Part shown: positions 34,901 through 42,599 of the stretch, one piece after another | How positions within the stretch are numbered: the stretch's first letter is position 1 | Layout of the letters: every line of letters begins with the position of its first letter | The notes under the pieces: generated by a model | The model's input: only the letters and a program-made list of their open reading frames with translations | Database searches by the model: none | What the model was told of the DNA's origin: nothing | Assembly: GCA_963663365.2 (NCBI GenBank) | Contig: CAXXIH010000008.1 | Span: 124,001 to 188,000, forward strand | DNA from: G963663365 sp963663365 | GTDB taxonomy: Bacteria > Hinthialibacterota > Hinthialibacteria > Hinthialibacterales > G963663365 | Length of the DNA stretch: 64,000 bases | Reading direction: 5' to 3' | Translations under genes and position numbers: made by a program

Positions 34901-36908
34901 TAATCGCGCCTTGTTCGTATTGACGCAGGATTTCTCCGACTTCATTACGGGCCGCTTCGATCATCGCTTGTTTTTTCTGCGGAACCCTCATGTCGGATAA
35001 GCTAACTGAGACACCACCCATTTTCGCGTAGTGATACCCCAGGAATTTCAGGTCATCCAACAAGTTGACAGTCGCTGTTCGACCGCAAATATCGAAACAA
35101 CGGGAGATAATCTCCTGCAATGCTCCCTTTTTCATATTCCGGTTCACATATCGGAGTTCCTTGGGCAAAGCATTATTGAAGATCATACGGCCGGGAGTTG
35201 TGCGTATGCGGACTCCATCGACACGGACTTCAACTTCATCCTGCAAACCGATATGACTATGGTCATAAGCCACTAACGCTTCTGTCACACTCGTAAAACG
35301 GCGGGGGGTCTCTTCACCAATCGCCGACCGGATTTTGGTGAGGTAATAGCAGCCTAAAACAATATCCTGAGAAGGAGTCGCAATCGGACGACCATCCGCA
35401 GGAGAAATGACATTGTTCTGAGCCAACATTCGGCTCCGGCACTCTTCCTGGGCCTCAAGGGAAAGAGGAACGTGGACGGCCATTTGGTCGCCATCGAAGT
35501 CCGCATTAAACGCCGTACAAGAGAGCGGATGGAGACGGATCGCCTTTCCTTCAACCAGAATAGGCTGATAAGCCTGCATGCCCATTCTGTGCAGTGTTGG
35601 CGCACGGTTCAGCAAGACAGGATGATCCTGAATCACCTCCTCAAGAACGTCAAAAACTTCGGGATCGCCACGTTCGATTTTCCTTTTGGCGGAACGAATG
35701 GTTGTAACATCATCCAATTCCTCAAGACGGCGGATAATGAATGGCTCAAACAATTCCAGAGCCATCTGTTTGGGCAAACCGCATTGATTGAATTTAAGTT
35801 CCGGACCGCAAACGATAACCGAACGTCCGGAATAATCGACGCGCTTTCCTAAAAGATTCTGGCGGAAACGGCCTTGTTTACCTTTCAGCATATCCGACAG
35901 CGACTTGAGCGGGCGGTTGTTGGAGCCTTTTACCGGACGGCCACGCCGGCCATTATCCAATAAAGCATCCACGGCTTCCTGAAGCATCCGCTTTTCATTA
36001 CGGATAATGACCTCGGGAGCCCGGACTTCTTTAAGCCGGCGCAAACGATTGTTGCGATTGATCACCCGTCGGTAGAGATCATTAAGATCGCTGGTCGCAA
36101 AACGCCCACCATCAAGGGGAACGAGCGGACGTAAGTCGGGAGGAATCACCGGCAAAACGTCGAGGATCATCCATTCCGGCTTGTTGGTGCTATCGCGGAA
36201 ATCTTCAACAACCTTAAGGCGTTTGATGCATTTTTTGGTTTTTTGTTTCGAACGGCTCTCGCGGATTTGACGCTTAAGTTCTTCCGCCAGTTCATCAAGA
36301 TCGATGCGGTTCAAAAGTTCTTTAATGGCTTCAGCGCCCATACCGACCTCAAACTCATCACCGTATTCGTCACGAACCAGATGGAGTTCACGCTCAGTAA
36401 GCACCTGCATGGGCTGCAAGTCGGTCTCAGCCGGATCAAGAACGATGTATTCCTCAAAATACAGAACGCGTTCAAGCACTTTGACGCTCAAATCAAGGAA
36501 AGTCGCCATACGGCTAGGCACACCCTTTGAAAACCAAATGTGTGCAACAGGCATCTCTAATTCGATATGCCCCAGACGGCTACGGCGGACTTTGGCTTGA
36601 GTGACTTCGACACCGCAACGGTCGCAAACGACGCCACGGTGCTTTATGCCTTTGTACTTTCCGCAAGCACATTCATAGTCACGGGTTGGGCCGAAAATAC
36701 GCTCGCAGAAAAGCCCATCCGTCTTGGGTTTGTATGTCTTATAGTCGATGGTCTCAGGATTTTTCACTTCACCATGGGACCAAGCCCGAATTTCCTCCGG
36801 AGAGGCCAATGTGACCCGAACACTTTGGATCTTATTGACGTCGCGGATTTCGTCATCCCGGCGGCGGGCTGAAGCAGGCTGAATCGACTTCCAAGTTGAT
36901 ACCGACAT
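31929..36908 (-). CDS. rpoC: RNA polymerase beta-prime subunit with enlarged trigger-loop insert
   Basis: A 1659-residue catalytic subunit (E. coli 1407). The N-terminal zinc site has C80, C82, C95 and C98; the active-site Mg motif NADFDGDQM is at 468-474; a second zinc site lies in MTCESRRGVCGKCYGWD; the trigger helix starts GEPGTQLTLRTFHIGG at 916. The second trigger-loop half (DVTGGLPRVEEIFEARRPK) begins only at 1381, so about 440 residues are inserted, compared with about 190 in E. coli. The C-terminus (GIGSDKHIEV-like, then SFISAASFQETTRVLT) is complete. The start has GGGAG seven bases upstream. rpoB lies 77 bases upstream. Confidence 0.99.
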   Translation of the reverse strand: MSVSTWKSIQPASARRRDDEIRDVNKIQSVRVTLASPEEIRAWSHGEVKNPETIDYKTYKPKTDGLFCERIFGPTRDYECACGKYKGIKHRGVVCDRCGVEVTQAKVRRSRLGHIELEMPVAHIWFSKGVPSRMATFLDLSVKVLERVLYFEEYIVLDPAETDLQPMQVLTERELHLVRDEYGDEFEVGMGAEAIKELLNRIDLDELAEELKRQIRESRSKQKTKKCIKRLKVVEDFRDSTNKPEWMILDVLPVIPPDLRPLVPLDGGRFATSDLNDLYRRVINRNNRLRRLKEVRAPEVIIRNEKRMLQEAVDALLDNGRRGRPVKGSNNRPLKSLSDMLKGKQGRFRQNLLGKRVDYSGRSVIVCGPELKFNQCGLPKQMALELFEPFIIRRLEELDDVTTIRSAKRKIERGDPEVFDVLEEVIQDHPVLLNRAPTLHRMGMQAYQPILVEGKAIRLHPLSCTAFNADFDGDQMAVHVPLSLEAQEECRSRMLAQNNVISPADGRPIATPSQDIVLGCYYLTKIRSAIGEETPRRFTSVTEALVAYDHSHIGLQDEVEVRVDGVRIRTTPGRMIFNNALPKELRYVNRNMKKGALQEIISRCFDICGRTATVNLLDDLKFLGYHYAKMGGVSVSLSDMRVPQKKQAMIEAARNEVGEILRQYEQGAITETERYNKVIHTWLHTTDKVAEAMMDELRDDNQGFNPIFIMADSGARGSKQQIRQLSGMRGLMSKPMKKLTGGIGEIIESPIESNFKEGLSVLEYFISTHGSRKGLADTALKTAEAGYLTRRLVDVAQDVIVSEVDCGTLQGMDVSAIREGDQVIESLRDRVLGRVASDDVFHPITGELIVEMGQIIDDDIAASLENSGLEKVRIRSVMTCESRRGVCGKCYGWDLSERKQVGMGVAVGVVAAQSIGEPGTQLTLRTFHIGGTAGRVLSESEIRVHLDHEGSGGLRDGESGIIHYVHLDSVIDRHGARTVINSGGIPLILRSAISCPNLGRRENATVVLEGLNIIESGGKKIVYGQGGQIHLASGKQRRVFHTFPSVPSGSELLVSDGDEIVEGTQIARWNPRQVPVVSRASGKVDVRGFEPVQDANGILHVPAEIDEQPQLVIGEDVRPLLPGHALAVKPGDTVESGQVVAWLDTPTVSNTDGKIRYRDIIEGVTMRRVLDPSTSSLYSVVTEAPLGKYPRIAIVDRHENTLEEHSLPAGSRLVIEDGADVFTGRILAHTDQVVQQFQHLEGGLPLGAKIHMGQDETIQRRGDQVFHITESGEAPALVIAEWDQYYKAEIARTAGKSRFDQIIEGVTMRLQRPQQGVETAQMIVMEHREDKHPAIVISQPGGKDEYHPLPSGAQIVVNDNDEVRPGDVLAKIPKETFKSRDVTGGLPRVEEIFEARRPKPRDLAIIAKLDGWVRLPKADEIDGELEKHLPKKRRRGTRIIIIQDKDGNFLDSYEVEIGKHVIIADGDWVATGMRLVDGSIDPHEYLEVMGEKATQEYLLNEVQEVYRLQGVGISDKHIEVIIRQMMRKVTITDPGDTNFLQDDDVDRYFVLAENEKVTLAGGKPAQFKPRLLGITKTSLGTESFISAASFQETTRVLTAAAISGKSDYLQGLKENVIVGHLIPAGTGWDQRQDVFRGLTRDDFDDYDVAPSSALAENPA
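32790..33449 (-). repeat. Duplicated ~78-residue sandwich-barrel module inside the RpoC insert
   Basis: Two protein segments of RpoC, residues 1154-1231 and 1296-1373, share the pattern K-x-R-[YF]-x-x-IIEGVTMR, then K-x-P, LP-[AS]-G and a D-x-[AV]-x-x-G-x-[IV]-LA end, 142 residues apart. They look like tandem SBHM-type modules that arose by duplication. The DNA copies have diverged, so this is an old protein-level repeat. Confidence 0.7.
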
Positions 36909-36985
36909 GTGTTATCTCCCGTTTTGCATGCTTTTCAGACGGATTAACCGCCCATGCAAGGGTTCAATATTCAAGATTTTCCGGA

Positions 36986-39900
36986 TTACTCTGTCACCGT
37001 GGCAGTGGATTTCGGCGCGTCTGTTGTATCTTCAGTTTCAGCGCTTGCTTCCTCCGCACCTTCCGATTCCGATTCGTCTTCCGGAACCTGATGCAATTCG
37101 ACACCCAAGCCGAGGCTCTGAAGTTCTTTCACAAGAACGTAGAAAGATTCAGGAAGTCCCGGTGCGCGAGCGTTTTCACCTTTTACGATGGCTTCGTAAA
37201 TACGGTTACGGCCAACAATATCATCCGACTTCACGGTTAAGAGTTCTTGGAGTGTGTGAGCGGCGCCATAGGCTTCTAGAGCCCACACTTCCATCTCTCC
37301 CAAGCGCTGTCCGCCGAATTGGGCCTTGCCGCCAAGTGGTTGCTGAGTCACCAACGAGTACGGTCCAATGGAACGCGCGTGGATTTTGTCATCCACCAAG
37401 TGGTTGAGTTTCAGCATATAGATGATCCCAACGGTAACTTGTTCGCTAAATGCCTCACCTGTTCGGCCATCGAACACCGTGGTCTTGCCGTTTTCGGGAA
37501 GTTCCGCCCTATGCAGGTATTCAGTGACATCGGGGACTTTTGCACCGTCAAAGACAGGAGTGGCAATGTGCATCCCCAACTTCTGTACGGCCCATCCCAA
37601 ATGAGTTTCAAAAACCTGGCCGACATTCATACGTGAAGGCACACCAAGCGGATTCAGGACGATATCAACCGGAGTTCCATCCTCCAGGAACGGCATATCT
37701 TCTTCCGGAACAATTTTGGCAACAACACCTTTGTTACCGTGACGGCCGGCCATTTTGTCGCCAATCGACAACCGCCGCTTTTTCGCGACATAAACTTTGA
37801 CGAGTTTAATCACACCGGGAGGCAAGTTATCGCCGGTCTTAATTTGTTCGACCTGTTTTTCGTACTCCTGGATGATGCCATCGCGCTCCAATGAAAATTC
37901 CATACGGAGTTTGTCGAGTTCGGTGTCATCGACACAACGCACTTCCGTAAGATTTTCATTTTGAATCTTCTTAATATCCGTCGGGGCAACCTTTTTGCCG
38001 TCGGCAATCAAAATTTCGCCGGTTTGGCTGTCGAAGATCGCACCATCCAATGTCTTTCCAACCAGGATATTGCGGACCTGCGTATTCCATTCGGTCTCGA
38101 GTTCCTGCAAATCCTTGTCTTTTTGAGCTTCGAGTTTTTTAAGTTGCGCGGCGTCTTTGGTATTTCGCGGCCCACCTCGAATCTTGCGCGAGAAAACTTT
38201 GACATCCACGACAGTGCCATCCGTTCCTGGAGGCGCCTTCAGGGAGATATCACGAACATCTTCAGCACGCTTTCCGAAGATTGCCCGCAATAGTTTCTCA
38301 ACATTTGAAGTCTGGACTTTGCCTTTAGGCGAAATCTTACCAACGAGAATATCGCCGGCTTTGACATGCGCGCCGATACGGATGATTCCATCGTCATTCA
38401 GATTCCGTAACGCATCTTCGCCCACGTTGGGAATATCACGGGTGATCTCTTCTTCACCCAGTTTGGTGTCACGCGCTTCAACCTTAAATTCGTCAATATG
38501 GATGCTGGTATAAACATCATCCTTGATTAGGCGTTCCGAGACGACAATAGCATCTTCAAAGTTATTGCCTTCCCAGGACATGAATGCAACCATGACATTG
38601 CGGCCCAGTGCAAGTTCGCCTTTATCTGTCGCCGGTCCGTCGGCAATAACCCAGCCTTCCTTGACTTTGTCACCAACACGAACAATAGGCTTTTGGTTGA
38701 TGCATGTATTTTGATTGCTTCGAACAAATTTCTTTAGATTGTAGATATCGCGGTCATTTTCAGAACGCGGCTTATCAGGTTTGATTTCAATGCGCTCTGC
38801 GGACACCCGAATCACTTCACCATCGCGCTTGGCAACCGCCACAACGCCTGAATCCTTGGCGGCACGATACTCGACGCCGGTTCCGATACGAGGCGCTTCG
38901 GCGCGCAACAGGGGAACCGCCTGGCGCTGCATGTTTGAACCCATCAACGCGCGGTTCGCATCGTCGTGCTCCAAGAATGGAACCAAAGCGGCAGATATGG
39001 ACACCAACTGCATTGGTGAAACGTCCATAAAATCAACCTGGTCCGGTGTGACTTTGGGGTAATTATCGCGGTGCCGCGACAAAACCGTGTCACGTACGAA
39101 GTTCCCCTTTTCATCAAGCGGCGCATTTGCCTGCGCAATGATTTTGGTATCCTCGTCATCAGCCGAGAGGAACTCAATATCCTGTGTAACGCGTCCACTT
39201 TTGACTACCCGGTACGGGGTTTCGATAAATCCGAATTCGTTAATCCGGGCAAATGTTGAAAGACTGGAAATCAGACCAATATTCGGACCTTCAGGCGTTT
39301 CAATCGGACAGATACGGCCATAGTGAGTGTGGTGAACGTCACGCACTTCAAAGCCGGCACGTTCACGGTTCAAACCGCCGGGACCAAGGGCTGACAGACG
39401 GCGTTTATGCGTCAGTTCAGCAAGCGGATTGACCTGATCCAAGAACTGGGAAAGCTGGCTGCGTCCGAAGAACTCATTGATCTGCGTGGTAACCGGTTTG
39501 GCGTTAATCAGATTCCTGGGCATGATGTTGTCCAGGTCCAAAATAGCCATTTTTTCTTTGATATTTCGCTCCATACGGGCGAGACCAACGCGAATCTGGT
39601 TCTCTAAAAGTTCACCGATGGTTCGGACGCGACGGTTGCCCAAATGGTCGATATCGTCAGAGATGCCCTCACTGCGGTTCAACGACAATATGTAGCGAAC
39701 ACTTGCAACCAAGTCATCAACAGTCAATGTGTGAACATCGGTCCCGATGGAAATCCCCAGTTTCTTATTCATGCGGTAGCGCCCAACGCGTGAAAGATCG
39801 TAACGGCGGGGTGTAAAGAATAGGTTTTTGACCAACAATTCCGCATTTTTTGTTGCAGGAGGCTCACCGGGACGCAAGGTCAAATATATTTCGCGCAATG

Positions 39901-40843
39901 CTTCTTCCCGGTCGCCGGTGGGGTCTTTCAACAACGTATTGCGAATCATCCGGAAATCATTGCGGGGGCTTTTAACGATCGTGATTTCAGAAACACCCTC
40001 GTTGATAAGCTTATCGAGGTTTTCTTCGGTCAATTCGAGATCCGCTTCGGCCAAAACCGCGCCGGTCTCTTCATTCACGACATCGCGGAAAAGAACATTA
40101 CCCAGTGCATCACCACGGCCTTTTTTTGTGGAAATTTTGATATTTTCACGCTCAATGAAGAGATCCAGAATCTCGTCATCTGTGGAATAGCCAAAGGCAC
40201 GAAGTAAGATCGTAACAGGGAGTTTCTTTTTCCGGTCGATAATCACCGAAAGCACTTCGTTCAAGTCACTCTCAAACTCCAACCATGCGCCGCGATTGGG
40301 GATAATGCTGCCTTGAACCAAAACTTGGCCCGAATGATGCGGTTCAGCATTGAAAACCGCACCAGGTGATCTGTGCAGCTGAGATACGACAACGCGCTCA
40401 GCGCCATTAATTACGAATGTACCCCGATCGGTCATCAGAGGAATTTCGCCGAGATAGATATCCTCTTCATGAATTGACGCAATCTCTTCCGGCTCGCCTT
40501 TCTCGGCGGCCTTTTTGATAATCAAACGGACCTTAATGCGAAGCGGCGCCGCATAGGTCATTCCGCGTTCGATGCACTCCATTACGCCGTACTTGGGCCG
40601 CCCCAAGCTGTAATTGACGAACTCCAACGTGGAATTGTCTCTCCCCTTGATGGGGAAAATCGACGTAAAGGCCTGCTGCAACCCTTCCATTTCACGTTTT
40701 TCCGGGACCGTGTCCGATTGCAGAAAAGCACGGTAGCTGGACTGCTGGGTCTCGATCAGATCGGGCAGATCGAGCACGGTCGTAATCCGGGCAAACGAGT
40801 GGCGCTCGCGCCATGGACTATTTTCAATCTGGGTACGTGGCAT
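36986..40843 (-). CDS. rpoB: RNA polymerase beta subunit
   Basis: A 1285-residue beta subunit. The fork and rifampicin region runs FFGRSQLSQFLDQVNPLAELTHKRRLSALGPGG (458-490). The catalytic-core motifs RDVHHTHYGRICPIETPEGPNIGLI, GRHGNKG and the C-terminal clamp are intact, and a 35-residue acidic Ser/Glu/Thr-rich tail ends the protein. Within the rifampicin region D469, H479 and S484 (E. coli D516, H526, S531) are ordinary, but E. coli N518 is V471 and S522 is A475. It heads the rpoB-rpoC unit; rplKAJL and nusG are not upstream. The ATG has GAGGTG five bases upstream. Confidence 0.99.
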   Translation of the reverse strand: MPRTQIENSPWRERHSFARITTVLDLPDLIETQQSSYRAFLQSDTVPEKREMEGLQQAFTSIFPIKGRDNSTLEFVNYSLGRPKYGVMECIERGMTYAAPLRIKVRLIIKKAAEKGEPEEIASIHEEDIYLGEIPLMTDRGTFVINGAERVVVSQLHRSPGAVFNAEPHHSGQVLVQGSIIPNRGAWLEFESDLNEVLSVIIDRKKKLPVTILLRAFGYSTDDEILDLFIERENIKISTKKGRGDALGNVLFRDVVNEETGAVLAEADLELTEENLDKLINEGVSEITIVKSPRNDFRMIRNTLLKDPTGDREEALREIYLTLRPGEPPATKNAELLVKNLFFTPRRYDLSRVGRYRMNKKLGISIGTDVHTLTVDDLVASVRYILSLNRSEGISDDIDHLGNRRVRTIGELLENQIRVGLARMERNIKEKMAILDLDNIMPRNLINAKPVTTQINEFFGRSQLSQFLDQVNPLAELTHKRRLSALGPGGLNRERAGFEVRDVHHTHYGRICPIETPEGPNIGLISSLSTFARINEFGFIETPYRVVKSGRVTQDIEFLSADDEDTKIIAQANAPLDEKGNFVRDTVLSRHRDNYPKVTPDQVDFMDVSPMQLVSISAALVPFLEHDDANRALMGSNMQRQAVPLLRAEAPRIGTGVEYRAAKDSGVVAVAKRDGEVIRVSAERIEIKPDKPRSENDRDIYNLKKFVRSNQNTCINQKPIVRVGDKVKEGWVIADGPATDKGELALGRNVMVAFMSWEGNNFEDAIVVSERLIKDDVYTSIHIDEFKVEARDTKLGEEEITRDIPNVGEDALRNLNDDGIIRIGAHVKAGDILVGKISPKGKVQTSNVEKLLRAIFGKRAEDVRDISLKAPPGTDGTVVDVKVFSRKIRGGPRNTKDAAQLKKLEAQKDKDLQELETEWNTQVRNILVGKTLDGAIFDSQTGEILIADGKKVAPTDIKKIQNENLTEVRCVDDTELDKLRMEFSLERDGIIQEYEKQVEQIKTGDNLPPGVIKLVKVYVAKKRRLSIGDKMAGRHGNKGVVAKIVPEEDMPFLEDGTPVDIVLNPLGVPSRMNVGQVFETHLGWAVQKLGMHIATPVFDGAKVPDVTEYLHRAELPENGKTTVFDGRTGEAFSEQVTVGIIYMLKLNHLVDDKIHARSIGPYSLVTQQPLGGKAQFGGQRLGEMEVWALEAYGAAHTLQELLTVKSDDIVGRNRIYEAIVKGENARAPGLPESFYVLVKELQSLGLGVELHQVPEDESESEGAEEASAETEDTTDAPKSTATVTE

Positions 40844-41262
40844 GTATCACCTCGACCGCCGATATCCTGAGATACCGGCAAAGTAATCTTCGATTCTTCC
40901 TAATCCCTTAGAATGGATTCGCTTGATATCCGCAGACGGCTGTGCGCCGGAGCGGCTCCCATTTATGCATTGCCACCCGTAATGCAGACGCACTTCGGGC
41001 ATTTGCGTATTGATTTCTCAAAAAAAAGACGCGGTCGCTGACTCGGGGAGTCATATGGTGGGATATTCCTTAAATAACAGAGAGCTTTGGGCACTGTCGC
41101 GCGCTGGGACAGTTGAACCCGGCCAGCCTCAGACCTTAAAAAGCGCTATGAAGTACGTGGGAATATGTCAAAGGTATCTTCTTCTTTGCACGCCTGCCGG
41201 TAATCACGAAACAAACACCTGCGCTTACACGATTTACGAGCATAGCTATAGCCAGAAGGAAG
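40844..41262 (-). other. Long 5' leader of rpoB
   Basis: About 410 bases separate the predicted promoter from rpoB and hold no convincing gene. On the minus strand they contain a 6-bp hairpin (TGACTC/GAGTCA, 41054-41040), followed 11 bases on by eight T residues (41028-41021), and a GC-rich CTGTC/GACAG hairpin near 41095. The combination could be an attenuator, but the T-run is not directly at the stem. No L10-type rplJ leader or known RNA family was recognised. Confidence 0.35.
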
Positions 41263-41290
41263 ATAATACAGATATACATTTCTTTGTCAA
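41263..41290 (-). promoter_or_regulatory. Predicted sigma-70 promoter for rpoBC
   Basis: On the minus strand TTGACA (41290-41285, full consensus), a 16-base spacer and TATTAT (41268-41263) form a strong sigma-70 promoter pointing at rpoB. It is the best match in the divergent 797-base region between rpoB and the AhpD-like gene. Confidence 0.6.
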
Positions 41291-41455
41291 GTAGTATCCG
41301 GAGTTTTTTTCAAAAAGACACAATCCACTGAAAAAACTCAACTTAGACTATGTACCGACCATAAAAGGCTAATGTTGAACGTTTAATCGCTCACACTTAA
41401 GGAGGATATTCCCCAAAGGCCTGCAGCAATGCTAGGTGGCGCGGCTTGAAAGAAA

Positions 41456-41497
41456 ATTGCTTTGTTTCAAATTGTTATTGCTTTGTTTCAAATTGTT
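41456..41497 (+). repeat. Exact 21-bp tandem direct repeat upstream of the AhpD-like gene
   Basis: The 21-bp unit, starting ATTGCTTTG and ending AAATTGTT, occurs twice with no spacer (41456-41476 and 41477-41497). The period of 21 bp is two DNA turns, so identical sites face the same side of the helix, as expected of an operator bound by a cooperative regulator. It lies about 144 bases before the gene start. Confidence 0.75.
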
Positions 41498-41520
41498 GAT
41501 GGGCAGGGTTCAAAGGCAGC

Positions 41521-41532
41521 ACGTTTAAACGT
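41521..41532 (+). promoter_or_regulatory. 12-bp perfect palindrome ACGTTTAAACGT
   Basis: This palindrome lies 23 bases after the tandem repeat and 109 bases before the AhpD-like start. A short symmetric site like this suits a dimeric regulator. A related half-site (GAACGTTTAA) occurs near 41378. Confidence 0.4.
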
Positions 41533-41573
41533 AACCTCCCATGGTCTCACGGGGACAGATCAAGGCAATGAAT

Positions 41574-41613
41574 CCGGGAAAGAACTAGTGTCCAACTAGC
41601 AGAAGAGTCCCGG
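41574..41613 (+). promoter_or_regulatory. Structured leader hairpin upstream of the AhpD-like gene
   Basis: CCGGGA (41574-41579) pairs with TCCCGG (41608-41613), and inside it CTAGT (41585-41589) pairs with ACTAG (41595-41599). The two helices are separated by a purine-rich internal loop (AAAGAA opposite CAGAAGAG). It ends 27 bases before the ATG. The shape resembles a small RNA regulatory element; I matched it to no known riboswitch class. Confidence 0.45.
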
Positions 41614-41640
41614 ACGATGACAAATCAGGGAGTAACCGAT

Positions 41641-42063
41641 ATGCCTTCCTCCACTGAGGAGAAATTGGAACCGCAAGCGGCGGCATCAACCGCTCCTAAA
41701 ACCACCCCTCGTGACCGGGAAACCGGCTCATACGCTATGATGGAAGAAGAAGTCAGGCGTGTATATTTCAAATTTTATGCGGAATCTTACAAATCGAAGC
41801 CTGACGGACTCGACCGCAAGACCAAGGAGCTGATCGCCATTAGCGCCGCCTTAGCACTGGGCTGCAAAAATTGTCTGGAAGGACATATTAAAAAGGCGAT
41901 TGAGTTCGGAGCAACCCGCCGGGAATTAGCCGAGACGCTTGCTTTGGCGGTCGGTGTGGGAGCAGCAAGCATCGTAGACCGATCCGATATAGCGGCAGCC
42001 AACGTCGGACTCGAATCCCTACTGGCCAAAGCCGAGGCAGAAAACGACAATACGGAGGAATAA
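41641..42063 (+). CDS. AhpD-like / carboxymuconolactone decarboxylase family protein
   Basis: A 140-residue protein. A ~30-residue polar N-terminal tail precedes the AhpD helical fold. E63, C75, C78 and H82 (KELIAISAALALGCKNCLEGH) keep the exact spacing of the AhpD active site (E118, C130, C133, H137 in M. tuberculosis). A thiol-based peroxidase or disulphide-reductase role is therefore more likely than a lactone decarboxylase. The ATG at 41641 has GGGAG eight bases upstream; an ATG at 41617 in the same frame is possible. It heads a plus-strand set with the STAS and propeller genes, behind the tandem repeat and leader hairpin. Confidence 0.8.
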   Translation: MPSSTEEKLEPQAAASTAPKTTPRDRETGSYAMMEEEVRRVYFKFYAESYKSKPDGLDRKTKELIAISAALALGCKNCLEGHIKKAIEFGATRRELAETLALAVGVGAASIVDRSDIAAANVGLESLLAKAEAENDNTEE

Positions 42064-42186
42064 GCGGAAACAGGGGCAAATCAACTTTCAGGGTTTGGAT
42101 TAGGCGGCCTCGGCGTTGAACTTGTACAAAAACCTGGATTTCAGGAAACTTGGCTATTGGCCAAATCATTTTAAGTACGGACTCCG

Positions 42187-42516
42187 ATGGACATTGAAAC
42201 CAGACAAACAGGAAAAGCAGTTATTCTGCAGCCGAAAGGCACAATTAATATCCAATCATCCCCCGAATTCCGGGATGCACTGCTAAAGGCATTCGGCAAA
42301 GGGGACGGCCGTTGTGTCATTAATCTCTCGGAAGTGACATATATCGACAGTTCGGGGCTGGCAACCTTGGTTGAAGGACTCCAACTTGCTCAGAAAGGCG
42401 GCGGCGTCTTTGCCCTCTGTGCTATTGAACATCCGATGATCAAAGATCTACTTGAGTTAACCCACCTTACCGAAGCATTCACCATTTTTGAAAGCGAAGC
42501 AGAAGCCATTGCCTAA
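42187..42516 (+). CDS. STAS-domain anti-anti-sigma factor-like protein
   Basis: A 109-residue single-domain protein with the SpoIIAA/RsbV fold. It contains VINLSEVTYIDSSGLATLVEGLQLAQKGGGVF; the DSSGL motif (54-58) holds the serine that SpoIIAB/RsbW-type kinases phosphorylate to control release of a sigma factor. No kinase, phosphatase or sigma gene is nearby, so its partner is elsewhere. It starts 123 bases after the AhpD-like gene, with only a weak ribosome site. Confidence 0.88.
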   Translation: MDIETRQTGKAVILQPKGTINIQSSPEFRDALLKAFGKGDGRCVINLSEVTYIDSSGLATLVEGLQLAQKGGGVFALCAIEHPMIKDLLELTHLTEAFTIFESEAEAIA

Positions 42517-42599
42517 CGGTATTTCAAAAGTGGCGCCTGCCAAGAAATTACCGGTCCTTCCTTATTCCAACATCGCTTTTCTTCCATTATGCTCAATGC

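Noticed and set aside
41021..41054. Hairpin plus T8 tract in the rpoB leader considered as a full terminator
   Set aside because: The T-run is 11 bases away from the 6-bp stem, so the geometry is not that of a normal intrinsic terminator.
41010..41294. Open plus-strand frame of 94 codons between rpoB and the AhpD-like gene
   Set aside because: It begins with TTG, has no ribosome site, reads as low-information sequence without any motif, and lies across the predicted rpoB promoter and leader.
41429..41449. Six-codon frame MLGGAA with GGAGG upstream, considered as a leader peptide
   Set aside because: Spacing from GGAGG is too long and it lacks repeated codons or other attenuator features.
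41574..41613. Leader hairpin considered as a known riboswitch (c-di-GMP, fluoride, cobalamin, glycine)
   Set aside because: No conserved core of these classes could be matched by eye, so it is reported only as an unassigned structure.
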